Assembly: GCF_025962655.1 (NCBI RefSeq)
Contig: NZ_JAGFPE010000002.1
Span: forward strand, 124,001-188,000
Origin: Candidatus Symbiopectobacterium sp. NZEC151
Lineage (GTDB): Bacteria > Pseudomonadota > Gammaproteobacteria > Enterobacterales > Enterobacteriaceae
Length of the DNA: 64,000 nucleotides
Direction: 5' to 3'
The notes under the pieces are model-generated. The model was not told where the DNA came from, did no database searches, and saw nothing but the letters and a program-made list of their open reading frames with translations. The translations under genes were made by a program, and so were the position numbers. Positions 17,076 to 25,574 of this stretch are shown piece after piece; positions within the stretch are counted from its first letter, which is position 1; each line of letters begins with the position of its first letter.

Positions 17076-19142
17076 TTATTTGCCATGCCAGTTCCAGCCT
17101 GGCCACAGGTCATTGTCTGACGACGGTCTTACCTCATCTAACTGGCCATCAACGATGTGCAACGCACTACCCTCCCCTATTGATAATTTACCTCCCCGTA
17201 AAAGGATGCTGATTTGCTCCTCATCACCACTCAAACCACGGCCTTTTAACAGTTTCGCTAACCGTCGCCGGATGGGCGGCGTACAGTTATTGACAGAACT
17301 CCAAGGGGCGGCGGGGCCGCCAGAAAAACCCGCCTCCGCTGACGCTTCGGCCAACTTCGGGACCATTTTCCACTTAACTAACCGGGTATCAGTTTGTGAG
17401 TCTGCAACTGAGGGGGAATACACCCCCGCTACGCGTTTTACATCCTCTGCGTATAAATTGCCCTGCTCTGTGATGTCGTAAGCGAGTCGCACAGTAAGAT
17501 CACACCGTTTCACAAAGGCACCGCCCTGGCATTCTGTATAGGCATACCAGTTGCCAACATCCGCAGCGAAACGCACGTTATCCATATCCTCAGTAACCAA
17601 AAATTGTTCATCTCCTGGCAAACGGCGTAATTCACGCCAAACCGTCACCGGTGCGCCTCCAATTTGCTGAAATTGACGAATACGCCAGCGAGAAGCCCAC
17701 GCAGAAACCGACTTAGCCATGCTTTTTAGGCTTTCTCCGGTTTCTTCGTCGGTTTCATCGTCCAACGCAAAACCGTCGATATTTTTTGAAATGTATTTAG
17801 CGATGTAGCCCGTGGCGCTACCTTTGGTAGGATCTATAGGTTCCACATGAAAGCGTGCTTTAAGCGCTTTCTCTGTCTGTAATGTCTCTGAATCCTCCAG
17901 ACGGGCGTAGTAACACATAATGTCTCGCACCTGATCAACGTGCTCAGGGCGCATAAACAACAGCAAATGCCAGTGCGGTGTGCCATCGTGATGCGGCTCA
18001 ACCACGCGGAACCCGAACACGTTGATTTCCTCGCGTGAGAGAGCTGCACGAATTTTTGCCCACACACTGCATAGATATTTTTGCGTATCTCGTGGGCTAG
18101 CACCGTTCCAGTGTTCAACAAACCCGCCAGCGCTGTGCACTGCATGATATTTTGCTGGGGCGGTTATGGTGTAAAATTCACCGGCGCAGCCCATTTCATT
18201 GGCTAAATCTTCAAAACCACGCATCCTAACCATAAGCTCGCAGCGGCGGATTGCTGGATTGGCATTGCTGCCAGTAACCATGTCATAGAGTGATACCCGC
18301 TGACCGGTTTCTTCGTTTTCCAACTCGAATGCCTTAAAGAATTCGCGGTTGCGCTTTTTCTGCTCTATCCATTCGCCTAACGTTGAGCGGGAGACATAGG
18401 CCGATGCGGATTTTTGCACCTGGCCAACGGCGATCGCCATGTGCTCACGCTGCACGTCACGGCGTCGCTGTATCCGCACTCGCCACCACTCTGGCGACAT
18501 CATTCGCAACAAACCGGATTCAGCGGTGTGCGTTGGCAGCGGGCGGCGGCCTTTAGTAAATACACTCCAGTAGGGCGGCTGGGTGCCAGCCTGTAATGTC
18601 AGTTGCCCCAGGTGACGGAACGCAAGCAGCGTGATAGCGCGCATATCCAGATCGGCAGCCCCTTTAATGCCGCGTTCGGTGTAGTCGCGGAAGCTGGCTG
18701 CCATAAAGTCGGCAACCTCTTGCGATAAGCGCCGGATATCATCACGGCCATAGGTCGGCAGTTTTTCCAGATCGTCATTAAACGGGAAGGGGATTTCACC
18801 AGCCGCCCTAAAGGTTGTCTGATAGCGGGCGACGACTTTGCGCAGGCGTGGCAATACGTTCCCACCCAAAGTACGGCGTAGAAACGTATTGGCACGGCGG
18901 CGGCCTTTGTGCGAGTCGGATTTGAAAAGGGTTTCGTAGCGGTGACCAAAGTATTTGGCCAGATAGTCAGGCAGCCCGGCAAAGTATTGCTGCCGCCAGT
19001 CATGATCGGTTTTATCCAAATGCCATAAGTTACGCTCAACGTAGCTTATATTTTTCGGTTCACCGGGGGCAAAGTGTTCACGCTGCCAGGCTAAGGCAGC
19101 GTGATAGGTTCCATTGGTTTCGCTAAGGCCAAGCTGGGACAC
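17076..19142 (-). CDS. A: Replication endonuclease A (HUH, rolling circle)
   Basis: Starting at GTG 19142, directly after the dam stop and behind a GGGG-type ribosome site, the protein has 688 residues. The frame is open another 52 codons into dam, which is probably chance. It is a P2 gpA-family initiator: the HUH metal motif appears as HWHLLLF (about 390 to 396) and the paired catalytic tyrosines as GYIAKYISK (Tyr446 and Tyr450, versus 450 and 454 in P2). It nicks its own origin within the gene and starts rolling-circle replication. Confidence 0.92.
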   Translation of the reverse strand: MSQLGLSETNGTYHAALAWQREHFAPGEPKNISYVERNLWHLDKTDHDWRQQYFAGLPDYLAKYFGHRYETLFKSDSHKGRRRANTFLRRTLGGNVLPRLRKVVARYQTTFRAAGEIPFPFNDDLEKLPTYGRDDIRRLSQEVADFMAASFRDYTERGIKGAADLDMRAITLLAFRHLGQLTLQAGTQPPYWSVFTKGRRPLPTHTAESGLLRMMSPEWWRVRIQRRRDVQREHMAIAVGQVQKSASAYVSRSTLGEWIEQKKRNREFFKAFELENEETGQRVSLYDMVTGSNANPAIRRCELMVRMRGFEDLANEMGCAGEFYTITAPAKYHAVHSAGGFVEHWNGASPRDTQKYLCSVWAKIRAALSREEINVFGFRVVEPHHDGTPHWHLLLFMRPEHVDQVRDIMCYYARLEDSETLQTEKALKARFHVEPIDPTKGSATGYIAKYISKNIDGFALDDETDEETGESLKSMAKSVSAWASRWRIRQFQQIGGAPVTVWRELRRLPGDEQFLVTEDMDNVRFAADVGNWYAYTECQGGAFVKRCDLTVRLAYDITEQGNLYAEDVKRVAGVYSPSVADSQTDTRLVKWKMVPKLAEASAEAGFSGGPAAPWSSVNNCTPPIRRRLAKLLKGRGLSGDEEQISILLRGGKLSIGEGSALHIVDGQLDEVRPSSDNDLWPGWNWHGK

Positions 19143-19143
19143 G

Positions 19144-19953
19144 TCAACGCCCCATCTTAACGATGATTTCACCGACGCGGCCACGATTGCCGTTACCTGA
19201 TATCGTGCGGGGTGCACTGATATGATTGACTTCAAACCCTGCATACAAGCCGACGTCATGGGCAATATGGCTGTTTGATACCACCACTTGTGCACCATCC
19301 CGCGCGGCCTTGCCCGCCGCCGTCACCAGCCGGTATTGGTCAAACTTATCAAAGCCTTGTGTATGGTACTGCGTGAAGTTTGCGGTATCCGACGCAGGGT
19401 AATAAGGTGGATCGCAATACACCACATCATCAGGGCAAACCAGCGCTAAGGTTTCCTCAAAATCGCAGCATAGGAAGGTGGCGCGTTTGGCTTTCTCAGC
19501 AAAGAAATGGATCTCTTGCTCAGGGAAATACGGGGATGTGTACTTGCCATAGGGGACATTAAAAATGCCCTGCTTGTTATAGCGGCACAGCCCGTTATAG
19601 CCGTGGCGGTTGAGATAAAGAAACATCGCCGCCGATTGGGTACGGTTGGATTTATCACGGTTAAAGCTCTGGCGCAGATGATAATAACCCTCTGCGGTGT
19701 TTGCCGTTGAAAACAGCAAACGGGCCGTATCTAGAAAACCTCTGGTGTCCTCACAAATCACTTGATACAGGTTGATAAGGTCGGGGTTGATATCTGCCAC
19801 TAAATACGCGGCGTAATCGGTGTTCAGCATGACCGAGCAAGATCCTGCAAACGGTTCAACCAGCCGTTGACCGGCTGGCAGATGCTCGCGCAAGGTATCC
19901 ATGATACGGGCTTTACTGCCCGCCCATTTCAGCGGGGTGCCGTTGACGCTCAT
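19144..19953 (-). CDS. dam: Phage DNA adenine methylase (Dam, D12 class)
   Basis: This 269-residue protein starts at ATG 19953, which overlaps the preceding stop as ATGA, with AGGAG 8 bases upstream. It has PLKWAGSK at the start, the SAM motif FAGSCSV (about 35 to 41) and the catalytic DPPY (181 to 184), followed by NSHIAHDVG and a C-terminal RGRVGEIIV. These are the signatures of GATC-type adenine methylases. In prophages it may protect against host restriction or affect repressor and origin control. Confidence 0.92.
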   Translation of the reverse strand: MSVNGTPLKWAGSKARIMDTLREHLPAGQRLVEPFAGSCSVMLNTDYAAYLVADINPDLINLYQVICEDTRGFLDTARLLFSTANTAEGYYHLRQSFNRDKSNRTQSAAMFLYLNRHGYNGLCRYNKQGIFNVPYGKYTSPYFPEQEIHFFAEKAKRATFLCCDFEETLALVCPDDVVYCDPPYYPASDTANFTQYHTQGFDKFDQYRLVTAAGKAARDGAQVVVSNSHIAHDVGLYAGFEVNHISAPRTISGNGNRGRVGEIIVKMGR

Positions 19954-20183
19954 GCGCAAAGCTCCTGTGCTGAATGCTCAAACCGTTCTGATTCCTGGCT
20001 AAGCAGTTCGATAACGTCACTGACGCTCATACCCTGCTGCTGGATCTGAATGGTCAGCTTTGCGATGCGCACCGACATAGCCAAATGCTGATCCCGCTTT
20101 TCTTCCAAACGCGCGTTATTCAACAAGGCCAATAAGGCACCGTTTTCAGCAACATTCATATTTCTTGTTTCTACGTTATGCAT
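19950..20183 (-). CDS. DUF2732-like small phage protein
   Basis: A 77-residue helical protein (NGALLALLNNARLEEKRDQH, then MSVSDVIELLSQESERFEHS) of the type found in the P2 early operon upstream of A, resembling DUF2732. Its function is unknown. It overlaps dam by 4 bases. ATG 20159 is an alternative start. Confidence 0.65.
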   Translation of the reverse strand: MHNVETRNMNVAENGALLALLNNARLEEKRDQHLAMSVRIAKLTIQIQQQGMSVSDVIELLSQESERFEHSAQELCA

Positions 20184-20255
20184 GGCATTTTCCTGATTTC
20201 AGGCAATACGAAGCCCCGGCCAATGAATGGCCGCAAAAGCATTGCGTATTACGGG

Positions 20256-20618
20256 TTAATTAATTGATGGGATATCTTCTGATCCTGGCCCCACTAAATC
20301 AGGGATAGGATCGGTACAGACATGGAGCACACTGCAATTAAAATGATCTGGTCGGAATACAGAGGTTTTTTCATGAAAGCGCCGCATTTCCAGCAAACCA
20401 TTCCACAGCGCCTTGCGCTGATTAAAGTCAAAATCCACCCAACGCCAACCAACGTGACTATTCCCCAGCCGTGGACGGCAGAAGAAAATCAGGTTTTCTC
20501 TGTCACGCCAAGATGCATCACTCCAAAAGATTTCAGCAGGGTTATCTGTTCCTGAAAGCATACGACGCAGCGCCTTAAGCCCGTCCGGCAATTCGAGTGG
20601 TGTATTCTCAGAGATCAC
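20256..20618 (-). CDS. Hypothetical phage early protein
   Basis: A 120-residue soluble protein with several Trp and Cys residues, containing DASWRDRENLIFFCRPRLG and GWRWVDFDFNQRKAL. It is not recognised. It lies in the early operon, 2 bases before the Fil-like gene end, in the same direction. The frame on the other strand is judged a shadow. Confidence 0.6.
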   Translation of the reverse strand: MISENTPLELPDGLKALRRMLSGTDNPAEIFWSDASWRDRENLIFFCRPRLGNSHVGWRWVDFDFNQRKALWNGLLEMRRFHEKTSVFRPDHFNCSVLHVCTDPIPDLVGPGSEDIPSIN

Positions 20619-20620
20619 AA

Positions 20621-20833
20621 TTACCCCCTTTTACCAAACAGACGATGCCACCACGGGCGACGCTTCACTTCAGGTATATAGGGTTTGCTGCTCTGCGGAT
20701 GAAAATAAACCTGGTGCGGTTTCGGTGAACAGCGTTGGCCGTTCGGCAATTCAAACCAACCCTTACCCCGTTGTTCAGCCTGCGCTTGCAGACCTGGTGC
20801 GGGATAAACAAGAAACTTAGCAATAGATATCAT
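20621..20833 (-). CDS. Fil-like phage filamentation protein (DUF2724)
   Basis: A 70-residue protein with a GWFELPNGQRCSP core, then QVYFHPQSSKPYIPEVKRRP and WWHRLFGK at the end. This matches the Fil protein pattern of phage 186 (GWIELP-DG-x-RW, YSPEV-x-RRPW-x-RRLF). Fil of 186 delays host cell division when expressed. It sits between CII and the unknown early gene, as in 186. Confidence 0.75.
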   Translation of the reverse strand: MISIAKFLVYPAPGLQAQAEQRGKGWFELPNGQRCSPKPHQVYFHPQSSKPYIPEVKRRPWWHRLFGKRG

Positions 20834-20842
20834 CGTTTTTCC

Positions 20843-21355
20843 TCACGAAAGCGCCGGAACAGCAACCGTATTGAAAACATCAACAGCGGCGGCCATCATA
20901 GGCGTGGATTGAAAACGGGCTTCAACGGAAAGGACGATCAGCGACAGGTTACGGATCGCACTATTTGCCCGATGGAGGATGGCGGTTTTTCGCGCCTGTG
21001 ACATTGGAGCATTTGATACCGCTTCCCCAGCGATCGCGCCCACGTCAGCCGTGGCACTCAGTGCAAACATAGGCACATTGTGTGAATTAGCTTCATTACG
21101 TGGCACAGACGGCAGGCAATTGATTTGCGCCAGCAAACCATCCAATAAAACAGCGTCTTCCGTGTGAGCGGTAATGGCTAATAGGTCATCACACGTTAAA
21201 CGGTGCGGTTGCTCAGGGTTCAGCTTGTTACGCAGCACCTGAGAGCGAACACCAATTGCGGCGGAGACGTCCTCAATATTGTGCGCCAGCGCGAACGCTC
21301 GGCAAGCGGCATCAAAGTGAGAATGTTTAGATAGCTGATAATCAAACATGGCCAC
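20843..21355 (-). CDS. cII: Phage regulatory protein CII (186-type)
   Basis: This 170-residue protein (ATG 21355, or ATG 21349) has the 186-like CII layout: FDYQLSKHSHFDAACRAFAL at the start, an HTH-like segment EDVSAAIGVRSQVLRNKLNP (about 29 to 48), then LTCDDLLAITAHTEDAVLLD. In 186, CII activates the establishment promoter for cI. It is in the early operon directly after cox. Confidence 0.83.
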   Translation of the reverse strand: MAMFDYQLSKHSHFDAACRAFALAHNIEDVSAAIGVRSQVLRNKLNPEQPHRLTCDDLLAITAHTEDAVLLDGLLAQINCLPSVPRNEANSHNVPMFALSATADVGAIAGEAVSNAPMSQARKTAILHRANSAIRNLSLIVLSVEARFQSTPMMAAAVDVFNTVAVPALS

Positions 21356-21361
21356 AGTCCC

Positions 21362-21613
21362 CTATTGGGTACAAGATGATTGCCCAACGATGATTTGAAA
21401 GCGGTTATGTCCCAACGCCTGACGTGTCTGCCGCTCTATATATTTCAGGTAGTGAATAGCCACGCGCCCGTTTTTCTTTTCCTTTTTGTCTTGCGAAAGT
21501 ATTCCTTTTTCGCACCATGAACGCACAGTACGCACTTTCACGCCCTGTAGTTCACTGAATTCCTTGGGCGTCACTTTAGCCTTTGGGATATAAATTGAAA
21601 TCAACGTTGCCAT
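21362..21613 (-). CDS. cox: Cox-type excisionase and regulator
   Basis: ATG 21613, with AGGAG 10 bases before it, gives 83 residues. The protein contains a winged-helix/HTH segment VTPKEFSELQGVKVRTVRSW (about 13 to 32) followed by a basic stretch, as in P2 Cox and 186 Apl. These proteins repress the lysogenic promoter and direct excision by integrase. The long in-frame extension to 21925 overlaps cI antisense and is rejected. Confidence 0.8.
   Translation of the reverse strand: MATLISIYIPKAKVTPKEFSELQGVKVRTVRSWCEKGILSQDKKEKKNGRVAIHYLKYIERQTRQALGHNRFQIIVGQSSCTQ
21364..21376. promoter_or_regulatory. Distal CI-like operator
   Basis: The sequence ATTGGGTACAAGA resembles the switch sites and lies about 290 to 330 bases from them, at the end of cox. 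Phage 186 has flanking FL/FR sites about 300 bp from pR with the same role. Confidence 0.4.
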
Positions 21614-21653
21614 CAGGCATAGTCTCCTGTTTGTATACTGTGAGTTAACATCT

Positions 21654-21703
21654 CTTGTACACAAGGTCGCACTTGGGTACGAGCCAAAGATAGAGGTACG
21701 AAC
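21654..21703. promoter_or_regulatory. Repressor operator cluster at the lysogeny switch
   Basis: Three related sites centre on GTAC: CTTGTACACAAG (21654-21665), CTTGGGTACGAG (21672-21683) and GAGGTACGAAC (21693-21703). The GTAC cores are spaced 20 and 19 bases, about two helical turns, between the divergent cox and cI starts. This fits cooperative binding of a CI repressor. A TATACT element (21633-21638) lies nearby. Confidence 0.6.
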
Positions 21704-21708
21704 AACCA

Positions 21709-22305
21709 ATGTCAAACGATAAAAACCCAAATGAGACCAAAAAGAACCCAAACGAGGGAGGAAGGGAGGCCATAACACGCCTAATTGAAGCCTATGGCTA
21801 TACCTCACGCCAGCAACTTTGTGACCATTTAGGTATCTCCAAAAGCACACTTGCGAACAGATGGTTGCGAGACACATTCCCGTTTGACTGGGTAATACAG
21901 TGCTCAATTGAGACCAAAGCCTCACTGACTTGGCTTATGACTGGCAATGGACAGGCATTCGATCCAAAAGATTCCGATGTTGTGCGAGTTAACAACATAA
22001 AACTAATCGGTGGCATCCCCCACCCAGCAAGTCATACATTATTTGATTTATCATTTCTAATGAGTGATTTAAAAAAACCGATTCAATTAATCGAATCGAA
22101 TAGTAAATACATTCTCGAAACGTCATTCACTGATATTACTGACGGGTTATGGCTGGTTGAAATTGATGGGATTACTAGTTTAAAAAAAATATCCCGCATA
22201 CCTAATAAAAAGATAAGAATAAGTGATGACCAAATAACATTTGAATGCAGTGTTGATGATGTAAAGGCGATCGGCCGCGTAGCCATGACAATAAGTTATA
22301 GTTAA
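21709..22305 (+). CDS. cI: CI repressor (186-type)
   Basis: A 198-residue protein with an N-terminal HTH (TSRQQLCDHLGISKSTLANR, about 32 to 51) and TFPFDWVIQCSIETKASLTW following, which is typical of the bacteriophage CI repressor domain of the 186 family. The C-terminal half is a beta-rich oligomerisation domain without the Ala-Gly cleavage site of lambda CI, as in 186, where induction works through Tum. GC content is low here compared with the structural genes. It is transcribed towards int. Confidence 0.85.
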   Translation: MSNDKNPNETKKNPNEGGREAITRLIEAYGYTSRQQLCDHLGISKSTLANRWLRDTFPFDWVIQCSIETKASLTWLMTGNGQAFDPKDSDVVRVNNIKLIGGIPHPASHTLFDLSFLMSDLKKPIQLIESNSKYILETSFTDITDGLWLVEIDGITSLKKISRIPNKKIRISDDQITFECSVDDVKAIGRVAMTISYS

Positions 22306-22315
22306 GGTTTAACAA

Positions 22316-23338
22316 GTGACCGTCCGAAAAAAAGATGATGGCAAGTGGCTATGTGAATGCTACCCAACAGGCCGAAAAGGTCGCCGCGTTCGCAAACAAT
22401 TTGCGACAAAAGGTGAAGCCGTTGCCTTTGAAAAACATATTATGTCTGAGGTAGATAGCAAGCCGTGGCTTGGAGATAGAGAAGATAACCGGACGCTAAG
22501 CGAACTCATCGAGTTATGGTATGACGTTCACGGCGTAACACTCTCCAGCGGTATATCTAGATTACAAAAACTCAGCATAATATGTGAGTCTTTGGGCGAT
22601 CCTATTGCTTCCAGTGTCACAGGTAAGGACGTAGCTGAACACCGGAAAAAGAGATTGGCCGGTGAAGTGTATAGGAAGGATAATAATATCTTTCTGAAAC
22701 CGGCATCACTGAGCACTATTAATTTGGAATGCACCGCGCTTACTACTGTATATAACCGTCTTAAAAAACTTCAATACATTAAATATCAGAATCCCATTCA
22801 AGACTTAGATCCATTTAAAGTCAAACAGGGTGAGCTATCTTTTCTTAGAGGTTCTGAGGTTAAGGCGTTACTTGATGCATGTGATAGGTATGGAAATCAG
22901 GATTTAACAACCGTTGTAAAAATCTGTCTTAGCACAGGGTGCCGATGGAACGAGGCGGCATTGATGACTGGCACACAGATCATCCCATATAGAATAACGT
23001 TCATTCACACAAAAAGCGGTAAAAACCGAACAGTTCCCATAACCAAAGAACTTTATGACAGTATTCCTAAGAAGCAAGGCCGCTTGTTCGAGAATGTCTA
23101 CAAGCGCTTTAAGTCAGTGCTGAAAATGGCAAAAATCGCGCTACCGAAGAACCAGTTTACTCACGTATTAAGGCATACGTTCGCTAGTCACTTTATGATG
23201 AACGGCGGGAATATCCTCGTATTAAAGGAAATATTGGGGCATTCTGAAATCACAATGACAATGATTTATGCTCATTTTTCGCCCAATCACTTAGAAGATG
23301 CAACCACGAAAAACCCAGTTGTAGCCTGCGGTGACTAG
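22316..23338 (+). CDS. int: Prophage tyrosine integrase
   Basis: The GTG start (22316) gives 340 residues. The N-terminal arm-binding domain begins MTVRKKDDGKW with PTGRKGRRVRKQF. Catalytic residues are visible: Arg210 (STGCRWNE), His283 and Arg286 (HVLRHTF), His309 (LGHSE) and Tyr318 (MIYAHF). The spacing is almost that of HP1 integrase. It integrates and, with Cox, excises the prophage. It lies next to the attachment site, as usual. Confidence 0.94.
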   Translation: MTVRKKDDGKWLCECYPTGRKGRRVRKQFATKGEAVAFEKHIMSEVDSKPWLGDREDNRTLSELIELWYDVHGVTLSSGISRLQKLSIICESLGDPIASSVTGKDVAEHRKKRLAGEVYRKDNNIFLKPASLSTINLECTALTTVYNRLKKLQYIKYQNPIQDLDPFKVKQGELSFLRGSEVKALLDACDRYGNQDLTTVVKICLSTGCRWNEAALMTGTQIIPYRITFIHTKSGKNRTVPITKELYDSIPKKQGRLFENVYKRFKSVLKMAKIALPKNQFTHVLRHTFASHFMMNGGNILVLKEILGHSEITMTMIYAHFSPNHLEDATTKNPVVACGD

Positions 23339-23462
23339 TGCAACGTGGTGGCGGCAAAGTGGCGGCACACGGTGTTAACTTGTGGTAATAAGGATGACAC
23401 AAAACATCACCAACTTATTGTTTTTAATAAAAACAATATTAAATTCAAGGGTATGTTAAGTT
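23339..23462. other. Prophage right boundary (att) region
   Basis: These 124 bases lie between int and ybbO. They contain a direct GTGGCGGC repeat (23345 and 23358) and an AT-rich stretch around TTTTTAATAAAAACAATATT. One attachment half-site should be here. The core cannot be defined without the left end. No tRNA gene is present. Confidence 0.5.
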
Positions 23463-24239
23463 ATGCAAAAAACGGTTTTGATTACCGGTTGCTCCAGCGG
23501 CATTGGCTTGATTGCGGCATTGGACTTACACCAACGCGGCTATCGCGTGTTGGCCGCCTGCCGCCGCACCGAGGATGTGCAGCGCATGAACACGTTGGGG
23601 CTTGAAGGCATTGCGCTCGATCTGGACGATCCTGACAGCGTGGAGGCGGCGGCCGAGCAGGTTATCGCACTGACCGGCAATCGACTGTACGGGCTGTTTA
23701 ATAACGCCGGCTATGGGGTTTATGGCCCGCTGAACACTATTTCGCGTCAGCAACTCGAACAGCAGTTTGCCAGCAACCTGTTCGGCACGCACCAGTTGAC
23801 GCTACGTTTGCTGCCCGCCATGCTGCCGCACGGCGAAGGACGCATTATTCAGACCAGCTCCGTGATGGGGTTTGTCGCCACGCCGGGGCGCGGTGCCTAT
23901 GCGGCCAGCAAATACGCGCTGGAAGCCTGGTCGGACACACTGCGCATGGAACTGCACGGCAGCGGTCTGCAGGTCAGCCTGATTGAACCCGGGCCTATCG
24001 CCACGCGCTTTACCGATAATGTATCGCAAATGCAGGCGGAAGCGCCCGTTACCAATCCCGGCATTGCCCGGCGTTTTACCCTGCCGCCTGAGGCGATACT
24101 GCCAAAATTGCGTCATGCGCTGGAAAGCCCGCGCCCCAAACTGCGCTATCCGGTAACGCTGGTAGCACACGCGCTTACCGTACTGCGTCGCCTGTTACCT
24201 GCCCGCTGGCTGGATGGGATATTGCGTACCCGTTCTTGA
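23463..24239 (+). CDS. ybbO: Short-chain dehydrogenase/reductase YbbO
   Basis: A 258-residue SDR. It has the cofactor motif TGCSSGIG (residues 7 to 14), NNAGYG (about 82 to 87) and the catalytic YAASK preceded by SSVMG. It closely follows E. coli YbbO from its internal Met (MQKSVLITG) onward. E. coli YbbO is an NADP-dependent aldehyde reductase. In E. coli it follows tesA, and here the prophage takes that place. An in-frame stop lies two codons upstream, so this is the only available start. Confidence 0.92.
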   Translation: MQKTVLITGCSSGIGLIAALDLHQRGYRVLAACRRTEDVQRMNTLGLEGIALDLDDPDSVEAAAEQVIALTGNRLYGLFNNAGYGVYGPLNTISRQQLEQQFASNLFGTHQLTLRLLPAMLPHGEGRIIQTSSVMGFVATPGRGAYAASKYALEAWSDTLRMELHGSGLQVSLIEPGPIATRFTDNVSQMQAEAPVTNPGIARRFTLPPEAILPKLRHALESPRPKLRYPVTLVAHALTVLRRLLPARWLDGILRTRS

Positions 24240-24371
24240 TTAACGGCATATACTATTGACCCATAGTCATCACGATTCCGCCGACAGCGCGGTGGAACGA
24301 TGAACAGTACAACCGCTTGAAATGGCGTTATTCGCCCCCATTTATCCCTGAAACGGATGAGAGAGATTGCC

Positions 24372-25250
24372 ATGCTAGATCCCAATGCCAACACCGCCCA
24401 TTACGCGAGCGTGATGGATGTTAACGAGACCAACCTGCATCAGTTGCTGGAGCAATCCACGCAACTGCCGGTGCTGTTTTATTTCTGGTCAGAACGCAGT
24501 CAACACTGCCAGACGCTCACGCCGGTGCTGCACAAACTGGCACAGGAATATGCCGGTCAGTTTATTCTGGCGCAGGTTGATTGTGATGCAGAACAGCGCG
24601 TGGCGGCGCAGTTTGGTTTGCGCGCCATTCCGACGGTTTATCTGTTTAAAGACGGTCAACCGCTGGACGGTTTCCAGGGCCCGCAGCCAGAAGAAGCGAT
24701 CCGCGATCTGCTGCAACGGGTATTGCCGCGCGAAGAAGAGCTGAAAGTGGCAGAAGCGCAGCAGCGTATTCAGGAAGGCGATCTCCCGGCGGCGCTGACG
24801 TTGCTTAAAGATGCCTGGCAACTGAGCCAGCAGCGTAGCGATATCGGCCTGATGCTGGCCGAAGTGCAGATTCAACTGAACCGCAGCGACGATGCGCAAG
24901 CGGTACTGGACACCATCCCGTTGCAGGATCAGGATACGCGTTATCACAGTCTGGTGGCACAGATTGAACTACTCAAGCAAGCCGCCGACACGCCAGAAAT
25001 TCAGCAGCTACAACAGCAACTCGCTGCGGATCCGACCAATGCGGAACTGGCAGTGAAACTGGCGTTGCAGTTGCATCAGGTAGGACGCAACGAAGAAGCG
25101 CTGGAAAGCCTGATGGTGATGCTGAAAAAAGATCTGGCCGCCGCCGATGGCAACGCGCGTAAAACCATGATGGATATTTTGGCCGCGCTAGGGACCGGTG
25201 ATGCGCTTGCATCGCGCTACAGACGCCAACTTTACGCGCTATTATATTAA
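24372..25250 (+). CDS. cnoX: Chaperedoxin CnoX (YbbN)
   Basis: ATG 24372 has GAGAG 7 bases upstream and is preferred over ATG 24357. The protein (292 residues) has an N-terminal thioredoxin fold in which the active site reads SQHC instead of CGPC, as in E. coli YbbN, and a C-terminal TPR-like helical region ([20 protein letters not shown] onward). The ending RRQLYALLY is identical to E. coli. It is a holdase that protects GroEL substrates under hypochlorous stress. It stands 132 bases downstream of ybbO. Confidence 0.95.
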   Translation: MLDPNANTAHYASVMDVNETNLHQLLEQSTQLPVLFYFWSERSQHCQTLTPVLHKLAQEYAGQFILAQVDCDAEQRVAAQFGLRAIPTVYLFKDGQPLDGFQGPQPEEAIRDLLQRVLPREEELKVAEAQQRIQEGDLPAALTLLKDAWQLSQQRSDIGLMLAEVQIQLNRSDDAQAVLDTIPLQDQDTRYHSLVAQIELLKQAADTPEIQQLQQQLAADPTNAELAVKLALQLHQVGRNEEALESLMVMLKKDLAAADGNARKTMMDILAALGTGDALASRYRRQLYALLY

Positions 25251-25574
25251 TCCTCTGTCTGTTATGCGCTTTTAGGGTTTTGAACTCCCGCGTCCAATGA
25301 TGCTGAGCAATAAGGGGACGCCAGGATGAGCCGCAAGGATGCGGCGAAAGCGCCTGCCGTGCCGGGAGCACGTCAGGCGCGGTCCGTCCGGCGACCCCGT
25401 TTGCGAAGGTACCGCGCAGCGGCATCATTGCGCAAAAAGCGCGGGGTCGAGGGGTGTGGGCGACTGCACACCCCTCGTCGGGCGCGTGCTACGCCGTTAG
25501 CAGAGAAACACGGTAATATTCGCGCACGAAAACAAGCCAATCAGTGGCATAAATCGCTTTTGCACCCAGGGTGC
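25251..25574. repeat. Hairpin-rich intergenic element, no gene
   Basis: This 324-base gap has no convincing reading frame. It has several perfect stems: CCGCA/TGCGG (25331-25344), GCGCCTG/CAGGCGC with an inner CGTGC/GCACG (25350-25380), and CGAGGGGTGTG/CACACCCCTCG (25448-25477). The density of GC-rich stems suggests a lineage-specific intergenic repeat or structured RNA. It lies between convergent ybbN and yfaY, so the last hairpins could also end transcription. Confidence 0.55.

Larger units (their letters stand above)
1..23340. mobile_element. P2/HP1-like prophage, left end outside window
   Basis: A continuous block of phage genes runs from the first base to the integrase. The order is P2-like: portal and terminase on one strand, scaffold-capsid-small terminase-head completion-tail genes on the other, then Ogr activator, A replication protein and a lysogeny module. 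The sheath (DUF2586), tube (DUF2597) and DUF2590 families, and a lysis cassette lying between the tail tube and tail chaperone, point to the HP1/K139 branch rather than P2 itself. All structural genes seen are open, so this part looks intact. The left attachment site and further tail genes lie outside. The right boundary falls between the integrase stop (23338) and ybbO (23463). Confidence 0.95.

Noticed and set aside
19143-19298. 52-codon N-terminal extension of replication protein A
   Set aside because: It overlaps dam and lacks P2 A resemblance; the GTG directly after dam places the catalytic tyrosines close to the P2 positions.
20322-20555. 77-codon plus-strand frame in the phage early region
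   Set aside because: Antisense to the early operon; the minus-strand frame fits the operon spacing and direction.
21614-21925. N-terminal extension of cox to 187 residues
   Set aside because: It runs antisense through the start of cI and the operator region; the internal ATG has a good ribosome site and gives the family length.
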